From positions 1 to 29,692 of the IMG/VR virus record IMGVR_UViG_3300048912_000258: DNA of 29,692 nt; one strand, given 5' to 3'. This stretch comes from a virus. Of this stretch, positions 1-7,110 are shown in pieces. Below the pieces are notes generated by a model. It did not search any database and was not told the DNA's origin. It worked only from the letters and a program-made list of their open reading frames with translations. Numbering within the stretch: position 1 is the stretch's first letter; each line of letters starts with the position of its first letter. The translations under genes and the position numbers were made by a program.

Positions 1-45
1 GCGCTGGACGCCGCGCTGCCAGGCGGCAATCACGGCGTCCAGCGC
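1..45. repeat. 13-bp perfect inverted repeat at the left edge
   Basis: GCGCTGGACGCCG at 1-13 is the exact reverse complement of 33-45, with a 19-nt loop. It lies inside the helicase-like reading frame. It may be chance within codons, a real hairpin where assembly stopped, or a fold-back artefact. The right edge also ends in a perfect inverted repeat. Confidence 0.6.
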
Positions 46-84
46 GTCCCTCTGGTAGTCCCGCAGGGGGAGCTGCTGGCTCAT
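1..84 (-). CDS. N-terminus of a probable DEAD/DEAH-type (SF2) helicase, cut by the left edge
   Basis: Only the first 28 codons are inside the window; the gene reads leftward from ATG at 84 and is open at base 1. The peptide contains LRDYQRDALDAVIAAWQ, which resembles the start of phage SF2 helicases, where a conserved LRxYQxxA segment precedes the Walker A motif. The Walker and DEAH motifs would lie outside the window, so the call rests on this short segment and on typical phage replication content. The start lies 3 nt after the stop of the gene at 88-522, so the two are probably translated from one minus-strand transcript. Confidence 0.5.
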   Translation of the reverse strand, partial: MSQQLPLRDYQRDALDAVIAAWQRGVQR

Positions 85-85
85 C

Positions 86-113
86 GGTCAGCGGGGCCCG
101 GTCAGCGGGGCCC
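86..113. repeat. 14-bp tandem direct repeat at a stop codon
   Basis: GGTCAGCGGGGCCC occurs at 86-99 and again at 100-113 with no gap. The unit length is not a multiple of three, so the same bases are read as Leu-Thr in one copy and as the stop in the other. This suggests a recent slippage duplication that changed the C-terminus of the 144-aa protein. Confidence 0.8.
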
Positions 114-522
114 AGGTGACGACGATGCCGACCTGGGACCACTCGGTGGGGCCGCCGATGAAGTCGAGCAGCTCGTCCCAGGTGAGGGGGTTGCCGTTGT
201 ACTTCGGTCCGGTCAGGTACCAGCCGCGACGGGCGACGCTCAGGGCGGCGAACGAGTAGCCGGGGCCGTCCTCGGTGTACCGCTTGGTGAACCCGAGGAC
301 CGTGCCCGGCTCCAGCTCGACCGGACGGGCCGGCGTCTGCTCGAACGGCGTCCAGTCGTTGCCGTAGTTGGTTGCCAGGCCGGAGGCGGGGACGGGGTAC
401 TCCCCGAACCGCTCCTCATCGGGCATACCCCGTCCCAGCCGCGGGGGGACCGGGACGAAGGTCTCCGGCACGTGCGGGTTGTCGTACGGCTCGTCGGCCG
501 ACTGGGCGAAGTAGTCACTCAT
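88..522 (-). CDS. Hypothetical protein, 144 aa
   Basis: I do not recognise a family. The start at 522 is chosen because GGAGAG lies about 8 nt upstream; a longer reading frame from a TTG at 588 would overlap the promoter and lacks a ribosome site. The first half (residues 1-60) is rich in Pro, Asp and Glu and looks disordered. The second half has a mixed hydrophobic pattern with LTWDELLDFIGG and VGIVVTWAPL, consistent with a small folded domain. There are no membrane segments or cysteines. It is the first gene of the minus-strand unit that continues into the helicase-like gene. Its last codons lie in a 14-bp tandem duplication (86-113). Confidence 0.75.
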   Translation of the reverse strand: MSDYFAQSADEPYDNPHVPETFVPVPPRLGRGMPDEERFGEYPVPASGLATNYGNDWTPFEQTPARPVELEPGTVLGFTKRYTEDGPGYSFAALSVARRGWYLTGPKYNGNPLTWDELLDFIGGPTEWSQVGIVVTWAPLTGPR

Positions 523-568
523 GATCGATCTCTCCAGTTGTTCGCGTGGTTGGTAAGTGCGCGCCGCC

Positions 569-598
569 AGTCTAGGCACAGATGACAAAGCATGTCAA
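569..598 (-). promoter_or_regulatory. Minus-strand promoter for the 88-522 / helicase unit
   Basis: On the minus strand, TTGACA (593-598) is followed by an 18-bp spacer and TAGACT (569-574). This leaves about 40 nt of leader before the ATG at 522. The consensus match is strong and the direction fits the gene. Confidence 0.7.
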
Positions 599-608
599 TG
601 CTGGACAT
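592..608. promoter_or_regulatory. Inverted repeat between divergent promoters, candidate operator
   Basis: ATGTC (592-596) and GACAT (604-608) form an inverted repeat with a 7-nt spacer. It covers the -35 hexamers of both divergent promoters, so a protein bound here could block both. The half-site ATGTC also recurs in the four leaderless promoters elsewhere in the window. Confidence 0.4.
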
Positions 609-630
609 AGTGCTGGTGATCGCGTACCGT
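602..630 (+). promoter_or_regulatory. Plus-strand promoter for the HTH gene
   Basis: TGGACA (602-607), a 17-bp spacer and TACCGT (625-630) make a moderate sigma-70-type promoter. The start of transcription would lie about 30 nt upstream of the ribosome site for the ATG at 669. The -35 is one mismatch from TTGACA. Confidence 0.4.
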
Positions 631-668
631 CGTCCACATCCCGACCACCCCCGAGGGGAGGTGAACCG

Positions 669-881
669 ATGTCGCCACTCAAGCGACTCACGCCCGAAGA
701 CACCCTGACCAAGCAGGAGGCGGCTCGACTCGCCGGGGTCACGCCGCGCACGATCGCACGCTGGTTGGCCGACGACGAGGTGCCCCTGACCAAGTACTGG
801 ATCCAGATCAACCGCGTCGCCGTGTCCAAGAGCGAGCTCAAGGACCTGATCTCTGGACGCGCCCTGGACGCCCAGGCATAG
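669..881 (+). CDS. Small excisionase/MerR-like helix-turn-helix protein, 70 aa
   Basis: The ATG at 669 follows a strong ribosome site (GGGGAGGTGA). Residues 12-50 read as a winged HTH of the excisionase type: LTKQEAARLAGVTPRTIARW is the HTH, followed by a short wing and a SKSELKDLI helix. Such proteins bind DNA as phage regulators or as recombination directionality factors. No integrase is visible nearby, so a regulatory role is more likely than excision here. It stands alone between a divergent promoter region and a strong terminator, which fits an early regulator that may act on the adjacent ATGTC-N7-GACAT dyad. That target is inference. Confidence 0.8.
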   Translation: MSPLKRLTPEDTLTKQEAARLAGVTPRTIARWLADDEVPLTKYWIQINRVAVSKSELKDLISGRALDAQA

Positions 882-882
882 A

Positions 883-920
883 GAAGGACCCCGGTCCGCG
901 GGGAACCAGGGTCCTTCTTT
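883..920 (+). terminator. Intrinsic terminator after the HTH gene
   Basis: A 9-bp stem GAAGGACCC (883-891) / GGGTCCTTC (909-917) encloses a 17-nt loop and is followed by TTT. It starts 2 nt after the TAG of the HTH gene and isolates it from the polymerase operon. Confidence 0.85.
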
Positions 921-934
921 GCGCACGCCTTACG

Positions 935-955
935 TCACATCACCACGCTATGTGA
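935..955. promoter_or_regulatory. Dyad upstream of DNA polymerase, candidate operator
   Basis: TCACAT (935-940) and ATGTGA (950-955) form a perfect inverted repeat with a 9-nt spacer, 16 nt before the polymerase ATG. No clean -35/-10 pair is visible in this gap, so an activator-dependent promoter or a repressor site are both possible. Confidence 0.4.
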
Positions 956-970
956 AGGGTAACACACGCC

Positions 971-2899
971 ATGCTTTGGGGTGATCCACCCGTCCGCCCG
1001 GCCACCGAGGAGTTCGTCAGCTCCGCCGACGGCCGGCAGGGCTGGGAGAACGTCCCGTGTTACGCCGGCGAGCGGGCTGTCCGGCTCGTCGCGTCCGGGT
1101 GGTGGCCGGCCGTCTCGGTGGACATCGAGTCCTTCGGGCTGGGCCGGTACTCGGCACGGCTCAAGTGCGTGTCGTTCTCCGACGGCGAACAGGCCCTCGT
1201 GCTGGACCCCCGCGAGGACAACCAGCGCACCGCGGCGCGCGAGCTGATCGAACGCTCGCCGGAGCTGACCTTCCACAACTCGCCGTTCGACGTGCCGAAC
1301 CTGTCGCGCAACGGCCTGATCAACTTGTCCCATGTGGACAAGATCAACGACACGCTGATTCACTCCCGGCTCGCCGAACCCGACGGCACGGTACGCAAGA
1401 GTCTGGAGCACGTCGGCCACCGCTACCTGGGCACGCCCACCGATGACCATCTCCTCCGCGCGTTCAAGGTGGCCGGGCTCACCAAGGAGCAGGGGTACTA
1501 CCAGTTCGACATCGATCGCATGGTGTACCTGGTGGGCAGCGCATCCGATGCGATCATGACCGCACGCCTACGCGAGGCCACTCGGCAGGCCGCGTACGCC
1601 CGGCTCACCACCGGACACCCCTTCACCGAGAACGGGGTTACCGGGTCGGAGGCGTGGGCGCTGGTCGAGAAGATGCAGCTGTTCAACCGGATCATGCTCC
1701 GCCGTGCCATCCGCGGCCTGCGAGTGGACCTGGAGTTCCTGGACGCCTACCGCGAGTCCAACGCCCAGCGCCTGCACGAGGCGGAGAAGGCGTTGGCGGA
1801 GAACAACATCAGGCCGGGCAACGCGAACGACCTGATCGGGTTCATGACCGACCACAACCTCCTGCCGGAGGACTACCCCCGCACGGCCAAGACCAAGAAA
1901 CCGTCCACAGTGGCTGATCACCTGGAGGCCCTGAACCACCCCGTGGCCCAGGTCTTCGTGCAGCACAAGCAAATCACCAAGGTGGGCGAGGACTACCTCC
2001 AGAAGGTGGTTGATCAGTCCGGAGAGGACGGTCGGGTGTACCCATCCACCAACCCGCTCGCCGCGGTGACCGGTCGTGCGTCCATGGACAACCCGCCCCT
2101 GCACCAGTTCCCCGATGGCGCACGCGGGATCATCCTGGCCGACGAGGGCGACGCGCTCACGTCGACGGACTGGGCGCAGATCGAGCCCGTGGTCATCGCC
2201 AACATCGCCGGGGATCATGACATCGTGGCGGCCTACGAGTCCGGGGAGGTCGACTTCTACCAAGGGGTCGCGCTCGCCGCGGCCCTGGCGCGACCGACGG
2301 CCAAGGTGGTGCTGCTCGCCCAGCTGTACGGGGAGGGCCTGCGCAAGCTCGCCGCGGACCTGGGCCTGCCGGAGACCGAAGAGGACCTCCACAACCTGAT
2401 GCTGGACGGGCCGTCCGCGGAGAGCCTGCGCGCCACCGTCTTCGAGACCCTGCCCCGGACCGCGGACCTCGTCCGGGCGAAGTCCGCCGCGGGGCCCGGG
2501 CAGCGGGAAGGCCTGCTCCGGCGGATCGGTCGGGACTACGGGGTGGTGTTCACCATCTCCGGCCGCATCCTGCCCGTGCCGATGGGGCGGGGCTGGGTGG
2601 ACGAGGAGACCGGAGAGGTCGGCCCGCCGTCACGAGCGGTGCACAAGGCCGTCAACTTCTACGTGCAGGGCTCCGCGGCGGACGTCCTCATGGAGACCGT
2701 GATCGCCGGGGACGAGGCGGGCCTGTCGGACACGCTGTACCTCACGATGCACGACGAGCTGATCACTTCGACCGACGCGGCGGAGGAGTGGGGAAGGATC
2801 ATGAGGAAACCCCCGGAGCGCTTGTGCCACTTGGCAAAACGTGTCCCTCTACTGAGGACAGACCGGGCAGACGTGGGTGAGAGGTGGAAAAAGGTATGA
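971..2899 (+). CDS. polA: Family A DNA polymerase with N-terminal 3'-5' exonuclease domain, 642 aa
   Basis: Replicates the phage DNA. The N-terminal exonuclease fold shows ExoI DIE (D51, E53), ExoII NxxFD (N103, D107) and ExoIII SASDA (D193). The usual Tyr four residues before the last Asp is Gly189, so proofreading may be weak. Polymerase motif A is STDWAQIE (D400, E405), motif B is RPTAK..YG (R441, K445, Y453) and motif C is HDE (594-596). There is no 5' nuclease domain, as is usual for phage enzymes of this size. The C-terminus RTDRADVGERW looks natural, so the protein is complete. No clear ribosome site precedes the ATG (AAGGG is 13 nt away). The downstream HNH gene overlaps its stop by ATGA. 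Confidence 0.97.
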   Translation: MLWGDPPVRPATEEFVSSADGRQGWENVPCYAGERAVRLVASGWWPAVSVDIESFGLGRYSARLKCVSFSDGEQALVLDPREDNQRTAARELIERSPELTFHNSPFDVPNLSRNGLINLSHVDKINDTLIHSRLAEPDGTVRKSLEHVGHRYLGTPTDDHLLRAFKVAGLTKEQGYYQFDIDRMVYLVGSASDAIMTARLREATRQAAYARLTTGHPFTENGVTGSEAWALVEKMQLFNRIMLRRAIRGLRVDLEFLDAYRESNAQRLHEAEKALAENNIRPGNANDLIGFMTDHNLLPEDYPRTAKTKKPSTVADHLEALNHPVAQVFVQHKQITKVGEDYLQKVVDQSGEDGRVYPSTNPLAAVTGRASMDNPPLHQFPDGARGIILADEGDALTSTDWAQIEPVVIANIAGDHDIVAAYESGEVDFYQGVALAAALARPTAKVVLLAQLYGEGLRKLAADLGLPETEEDLHNLMLDGPSAESLRATVFETLPRTADLVRAKSAAGPGQREGLLRRIGRDYGVVFTISGRILPVPMGRGWVDEETGEVGPPSRAVHKAVNFYVQGSAADVLMETVIAGDEAGLSDTLYLTMHDELITSTDAAEEWGRIMRKPPERLCHLAKRVPLLRTDRADVGERWKKV

Positions 2900-3411
2900 G
2901 GTTAAAGTCCAACGTATCGCAGTCCGTCCGAGACCGCGTCCTTAGTGCACAATGCTGCACCTATTGTGGTGATCGGGTTGGTCCTTGGGAAGTGGACCAC
3001 ACAGTGCCTTTAAGCCGGGGGGGCACAAACTCAGAGGATAACTTGGCTTGCTGCTGCGTGGCGTGTAATAGCCAAAAGAGGGCTTTTCTATTGCATGAAT
3101 GGATATTGTTCCGCACTACCAACGGGATGCCATGGCCCCCTATCGCCTCACATCCCACTGAGCTTGTGCACTTCCCTGACATGTGCTCCGGTAATCCTCG
3201 TAAGCACCCAAGCTATGATGATCACCCCAATGAGTGTGAAAAAATTAACGTGCCCTATACCATGGAATGGGACGGTGCGGGGTACCTGTGCTATTACCGT
3301 TGTGAGGCCTGTCGATCAAAGTGGACCTGTTGGAATGGGTTTATTCACGGATATTTCAATGACTGCCTTTGCACGTATTGCCGCATGGCGCGATTGGAGG
3401 TCCAGTCATGA
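2896..3411 (+). CDS. HNH endonuclease with C-terminal zinc ribbon, 171 aa, probably a free-standing homing endonuclease
   Basis: Residues 20-62 form a classic HNH nuclease: CxxC (21-24), WEVDH (D34, H35), TNSEDNL (N49) and CxxCN (54-58). A second Cys-rich module follows near the C-terminus (CEACRSKWTCW and CLCTYC), probably a zinc ribbon used in DNA contact. The ATG at 2896 is chosen because it gives the ATGA overlap with the polymerase stop that is common in this window; a GTG at 2884 is possible. Base composition differs sharply from its neighbours (bases 3061-3120 are 26/60 G+C), so it is a recent arrival. Its position directly behind the polymerase gene suggests that gene may be its homing target, which is inference. 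Confidence 0.9.
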   Translation: MRLKSNVSQSVRDRVLSAQCCTYCGDRVGPWEVDHTVPLSRGGTNSEDNLACCCVACNSQKRAFLLHEWILFRTTNGMPWPPIASHPTELVHFPDMCSGNPRKHPSYDDHPNECEKINVPYTMEWDGAGYLCYYRCEACRSKWTCWNGFIHGYFNDCLCTYCRMARLEVQS

Positions 3412-3521
3412 CCACGCTATGGATCATCATCGCGGCCACGCTGACCTGGTTGGTGATGTTCGTTCTGGGGTCGTGGATCGGGTACGCGATCGGCGAGCTG
3501 GGACGGAGACACGACCGATGA
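3408..3521 (+). CDS. Single-pass membrane peptide, 37 aa
   Basis: The ATG at 3408 overlaps the HNH stop (ATGA) and has GGAGG about 8 nt upstream. The product is almost entirely one membrane helix (LWIIIAATLTWLVMFVLGSW), followed by a short basic tail ending RRHDR, which predicts an inward C-terminus. Its own stop overlaps the next ATG, again as ATGA, so it is translationally coupled on both sides. Function is unknown; small membrane peptides among phage early genes are common, and some alter host membrane proteins or energetics, but nothing in the sequence says so here. Confidence 0.75.
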   Translation: MTTLWIIIAATLTWLVMFVLGSWIGYAIGELGRRHDR

Positions 3522-3901
3522 CCCGCGGGGTACGCGAGCCGTGGACCGTCGACGACGCGGCACGCCTGACCGACGCGCTGGGCGAGCTGCTCGCCGCGGA
3601 AGAGGAACTCCGACGGCGCAAGCTCGTCATCGTGGAGCAGGCCCTGCGGACCACGGTCGGGTGCTGCTCGACCTGCCACCGGCCGCTGATCTCGCGCCGG
3701 CTCTGGGACCTACTTCCCAGTAGCGTCCGCGAGACGGGCACCTTGGCCCGCCGGCACAACGCCACGACGTGCTTCACCCACTACATCGACCGGTACCGGG
3801 CACGGCGCAAGCTCATGGACCCGGCCCGGCTCGCCGCCCTCCGGGCGGCCGTCGGGTTCAACCCGGCCGCCAACTACGACGAGATGGAAGAGAGCGCGTG
3901 A
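3518..3901 (+). CDS. Hypothetical protein with a putative zinc site, 127 aa
   Basis: The ATG at 3518 overlaps the stop of the membrane peptide. Residues 10-45 form a strongly charged helix (LTDALGELLAAEEELRRRK). A CCSTCH cluster near residue 50 and a later TCFTHY near residue 90 could together bind one zinc ion. The remainder is basic. The family is unrecognised. It lies in the replication operon just ahead of the prim-pol/helicase, so a DNA-linked accessory role is plausible but unproven. Confidence 0.75.
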   Translation: MTRGVREPWTVDDAARLTDALGELLAAEEELRRRKLVIVEQALRTTVGCCSTCHRPLISRRLWDLLPSSVRETGTLARRHNATTCFTHYIDRYRARRKLMDPARLAALRAAVGFNPAANYDEMEESA

Positions 3902-3949
3902 GCGGCCCCATGCGCTGACGTCGTGCCAAGAACAAGGAGGCCTGACCCC

Positions 3950-6361
3950 GTGTTTGCTCACGACACCTTTACGGCGATCTTCGGAGCCGCGCGTCCCGGC
4001 GAGCTGGAGATCCTGGCCGGGCTCGTGCGCGCCGCGCTGCGCGAGGGCTACGTCATCGTCCTGAACGAGCCCGGCACCAAGAAGCCCCTGTGCCCGCTCT
4101 CAGCGAACCAGCGCAAGGCCGCCGACCGGATGGCCCAGGACCTGGCCGCGGAGCGGGGAGAGCGCGGTGCGGCCGCCCGACGGCACGCGTGCGGCATCGC
4201 ACACGCCCTCACCGAGAAGGACGCGGCCAAGATCACCGGGCTGCTCAACCGGCTCACCAAGATCTACGGCGCCCCGCCCAACATCGGGCTGGACCCCGGC
4301 CGCTCCCGGCTCGTGTGCGCCGACATGGACACCGCCGGCCAGCGGGACGCGTTCCTGGCCGCGTGGCAGCACGAGGACCCCGGCGCCGCACCGACTCCGG
4401 GCACGCTCTACACCGTGCGCTCGCCGGGGCAGCGCTCGCCGGACGGCACGTGGGCGCACAGCGACGGCGGGCACACGTGGTTCACCCTGCCCGCCGGGGT
4501 GGTCCTGCCCTCCGACGGTGGCCGCGGCGTGCTCACCGACGAGGGCGGCTGGTCGCTGATCTGGTCCGGGCTCCAGGTCCTCGTGCCGCCCTCGGTGCGC
4601 GAGGAAGGCCCCTACGCCGTGGTCGGCATGCCGCGGCCGGCGCCGGCCTGGCTGCTCCAGCGCATCGAGACGGAGGTCGTCCTGCGCACCGAGCGTGAAC
4701 GGCTCCGGCTGGAGCGGCGCGCGGAGCGGGTGTCGAGCGGGGAGGTGGACCCCGTCGACGCGTGGTCGGCGGAGACCACCTGGACGGAGCTGTTGGAGGC
4801 CCGCGGGTGGTCGGCGACCGGGCGGGTGGACACGTGCTCGTGCCCGACCTGGACCGCACCCGGGCCGCACGGCTCGCCCAAGTCCGCGACGGCGCACGAC
4901 GAGGGGTGTGTCAAGTTCGACTCCGACGACGGTCACGCGCCTCTGCACGTCTGGACGGACAACCCGCCGGACTATCTGGCCGGCGCCCCCCGCACGCTGA
5001 CCAAGCTCACCCACGAGGCCTACGCGGATTACGAGGGCAGCGAGTCCGCCGCGGTGGTGGGGCTGGGCCTGGCCGTGCGCGAGAACGGCCCCATGGTCGT
5101 CGACAACCCCTTCGATCTGCCCAGTCCACAGCCTGTGCATGAGTTGTCCACAGGCTCGGAGACAGAGCACGGCCCCGCCGGGGACAAGCCAGCGGGGCCG
5201 GACGACTTCGCGATGCCCGGTACCAAGGACTCACCCGACGAGTCGGAGCCTGCGGGGCTCGCCGAAGTCGCTAGCGAGCCTAGCGAGGATGTCAAGCCCG
5301 CGCAACCCGACCCGGTCAAGCCCGGCTCCCTGCTCGCCTACGACTCCTCGGACCTGGACGACCTGCCCGATCCCGACCCACTGGTGTACGGCCTGCTCGA
5401 TCGGGGCAGCGTCGCGATCCTGTCCGGCAAGTTCGGCACGTACAAGTCGTTCCTGGCGCTGGACTGGGCCTGTCACGTGGCCCTGGGGCGGGCCTGGCAG
5501 GACCACGACGTCGACCGGGCCGTGCCCGTGGTCTACATCGCGGCGGAGGGCCAGGTCGGGATCAAGCGGCGCGTACGGGGGTGGCGCCAGCGGCACACCG
5601 GCGGGGCGCATCTTCCCGCCGGGGCGCTGACCGTGATCCCGCAGCGCGTGGTGCTGGAGACGGACAAGGACGGCAAGGCCACCGCGCACCTGCGCGAGCT
5701 GGTTGAGCTGGTGCGCGAGCGCGGCGCCGGGCTGGTCGTGTTCGACACGCTGTCCAAGAGCCGGGGCAAGGCGGAGGAGAACAGCAACAGCGACATGGCC
5801 CAGGTCATGGCCCTGGTGATCGAGCTGTGCCGGGCGACGGCGGCCACGGTGCTGCTGGTCGCGCACACGGGCTACTCCGGCGAGCACACCCGGGGCGGAT
5901 CGAGTCAGGAAGACGATGCGGACTCGGTGTTCGTGATCAAGTTCGAGGACCCGAAGAACGAGGACCGCGGCCCGGACAACCGGCGGGTGCTGCACCACCG
6001 CAAGTCCAAGGACGGCCTGCTCTCCCCGCCCCGGGTGCTCGCTCCGCGGGTGGAGGAGATCGGGCAGGACGACCACGGCAGGCCGGTGACGACGCTGACC
6101 CTGTCCGCGGACCCGTTCGAGATGGACGAGCCGCGTACGGAGGTCGTCAGCTTGGAGAGAGTGGTGGCGTGGCTGGAGCACCACGAGGCACCTAAGGGGC
6201 TGTCTCAGCGCAAGGCACTCCCGTGGATTCGAGGTCACGAGGCCTACGGAGAGATCAAGACGAGAGCCGAGATGCTGACCCTGGCCTACCGCGAATACAC
6301 CACTGATTCCGGCGAGCGGGAATCAGAAGACCCCGGAATCACCCCTGACCAGGAAGAATAA
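3950..6361 (+). CDS. Prim-pol (AEP primase-polymerase) fused to a RecA-fold replicative helicase, 803 aa
   Basis: Makes primers and unwinds DNA at the phage fork. The GTG at 3950 follows AAGGAGG by 9 nt; an earlier in-frame GTG (3923) has no ribosome site. Residues ~20-240 match an archaeo-eukaryotic primase fold: the metal-binding DxD is in VCADMDT (D125, D127) and the second motif is GGHTWF (H175). A CSC...HDEGC patch at 296-320 may bind zinc. An acidic, Pro-rich linker (~385-460) leads to a RepA/RecA-like ATPase with Walker A GKFGTYKS (493-500), Walker B VVFDT (596-600) and LLVAHT (635-640). The last ~100 residues are probably a winged-helix tail. The stop is embedded in the GGAATCA repeat field. 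Confidence 0.92.
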   Translation: MFAHDTFTAIFGAARPGELEILAGLVRAALREGYVIVLNEPGTKKPLCPLSANQRKAADRMAQDLAAERGERGAAARRHACGIAHALTEKDAAKITGLLNRLTKIYGAPPNIGLDPGRSRLVCADMDTAGQRDAFLAAWQHEDPGAAPTPGTLYTVRSPGQRSPDGTWAHSDGGHTWFTLPAGVVLPSDGGRGVLTDEGGWSLIWSGLQVLVPPSVREEGPYAVVGMPRPAPAWLLQRIETEVVLRTERERLRLERRAERVSSGEVDPVDAWSAETTWTELLEARGWSATGRVDTCSCPTWTAPGPHGSPKSATAHDEGCVKFDSDDGHAPLHVWTDNPPDYLAGAPRTLTKLTHEAYADYEGSESAAVVGLGLAVRENGPMVVDNPFDLPSPQPVHELSTGSETEHGPAGDKPAGPDDFAMPGTKDSPDESEPAGLAEVASEPSEDVKPAQPDPVKPGSLLAYDSSDLDDLPDPDPLVYGLLDRGSVAILSGKFGTYKSFLALDWACHVALGRAWQDHDVDRAVPVVYIAAEGQVGIKRRVRGWRQRHTGGAHLPAGALTVIPQRVVLETDKDGKATAHLRELVELVRERGAGLVVFDTLSKSRGKAEENSNSDMAQVMALVIELCRATAATVLLVAHTGYSGEHTRGGSSQEDDADSVFVIKFEDPKNEDRGPDNRRVLHHRKSKDGLLSPPRVLAPRVEEIGQDDHGRPVTTLTLSADPFEMDEPRTEVVSLERVVAWLEHHEAPKGLSQRKALPWIRGHEAYGEIKTRAEMLTLAYREYTTDSGERESEDPGITPDQEE

Positions 6362-6503
6362 GTGATTCCCACCCCGGAATCACTTCGGAATCAGGGTGAC
6401 CCCAGGGGACCAGGACCCGACCCCAAGGGAGGGTCCCGGGGACCACGCGCGAGGGGGTGATTCCCGATTCCCGGCCCTTAGGGGAATCAGGAATCGGGAA
6501 TCA
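6304..6503. repeat. Field of eleven GGAATC(A/G) repeats in both orientations, candidate replication origin or binding-site cluster
   Basis: GGAATCA or GGAATCG starts at 6319, 6335, 6376, 6387, 6483, 6490 and 6497; the reverse complement starts at 6304, 6363, 6458 and 6465. The copies build two perfect hairpins: a 10-bp stem at 6360-6385 spanning the helicase stop codon, and a 16-bp stem at 6456-6505 with an 18-nt loop. Three copies lie in the 3' coding end of the helicase gene and the rest in the 186-bp gap before RusA. No comparable cluster was noticed elsewhere. Iterons beside a primase-helicase gene suggest an origin; repressor sites or a terminator pair are alternatives. Confidence 0.75.
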
Positions 6504-6505
6504 CC
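6456..6505. repeat. Large perfect hairpin (16-bp stem)
   Basis: GGTGATTCCCGATTCC (6456-6471) is the exact reverse complement of 6490-6505; the loop (6472-6489) carries one further GGAATCA. No T-run follows (CTAAACGG), so it is not a standard intrinsic terminator. Confidence 0.85.
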
Positions 6506-6547
6506 CTAAACGGACACCAACCAAGATCAACATATGAGGAGCGCGAG

Positions 6548-7105
6548 ATGGCTGACATCAAGATCGACAATCCGAACCCGAACGGCCCCGCCTACGGGCT
6601 GGGAGGGGCCGTGCCGCCGGGGTGCCGGCCACCGAGCGGGGAGAGCCTGAGCGCGTTCGTGCCGGGCCGTCCGGCGCCCCAGGGGTCCAAGACCTACCTG
6701 GGCCGCCGTGGCGGCCGTGGAGTGCTCGTGGAGTCCAGCAAGGCCGTCAAGCCGTGGCGTGCCGACGTGCGCGAGGCGTTCATGTGGGAAGGACTGCCGA
6801 AAGGAGCGTTCGCTCCGGCCGTGCCCCTGGTGGTCATGATCGTGTTCGTCATGCCCCGGCCGGCCGCAACGCCGAAGACGCGAGCCACCCCACCGGCGGT
6901 CAAGCGGCCCGACCTGGACAAGCTGGGGCGTGCCGTGCTGGACGCGCTCACGAGCGCCGGGGTCTACGCCGATGACTCCCAGGTCGTCACCCTGCTCACG
7001 CACAAGCGGATCGCGGAGCCGGGAGAGGCCACGGGTGCCATGATCCACATCGAGCGTGCAGACGTGTCCACCTTTGACACACCGACCAGCAGGCACGTAG
7101 GGTGA
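6548..7105 (+). CDS. rusA: RusA-type Holliday junction resolvase, 185 aa
   Basis: Cuts four-way junctions made during replication and recombination, giving DNA fit for packaging. Residues ~35-170 carry the RusA pattern: a PxPQGSK strand, then KRPDLDKLGRAVLDAL (D122, D124, K125, D132), and VYADDSQV (D142, D143), which holds the metal-binding Asp residues, followed by THKR (K153). The first 30 residues (Pro/Gly-rich) are an extension not usual for the family. The ATG at 6548 follows GAGGAG. The end of the gene contains a promoter for the next gene, and the 3' end overlaps it. Confidence 0.93.
   Translation: MADIKIDNPNPNGPAYGLGGAVPPGCRPPSGESLSAFVPGRPAPQGSKTYLGRRGGRGVLVESSKAVKPWRADVREAFMWEGLPKGAFAPAVPLVVMIVFVMPRPAATPKTRATPPAVKRPDLDKLGRAVLDALTSAGVYADDSQVVTLLTHKRIAEPGEATGAMIHIERADVSTFDTPTSRHVG
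7074..7103 (+). promoter_or_regulatory. Plus-strand promoter for the packaging block, apparently leaderless
   Basis: TTGACA (7074-7079), an 18-bp spacer and TAGGGT (7098-7103) lie in the last codons of rusA. Seven nt separate the -10 from the ATG at 7111, so transcription should begin at or next to the start codon. This is the same geometry as the four minus-strand leaderless promoters, but it lacks their conserved spacer. Confidence 0.65.
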
Positions 7106-7110
7106 TGACC

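Noticed and set aside
3923-3949. Earlier GTG start for the prim-pol/helicase
   Set aside because: The nine extra codons are the ribosome-site region itself (AAGGAGG is inside them), so GTG 3950 is the real start.
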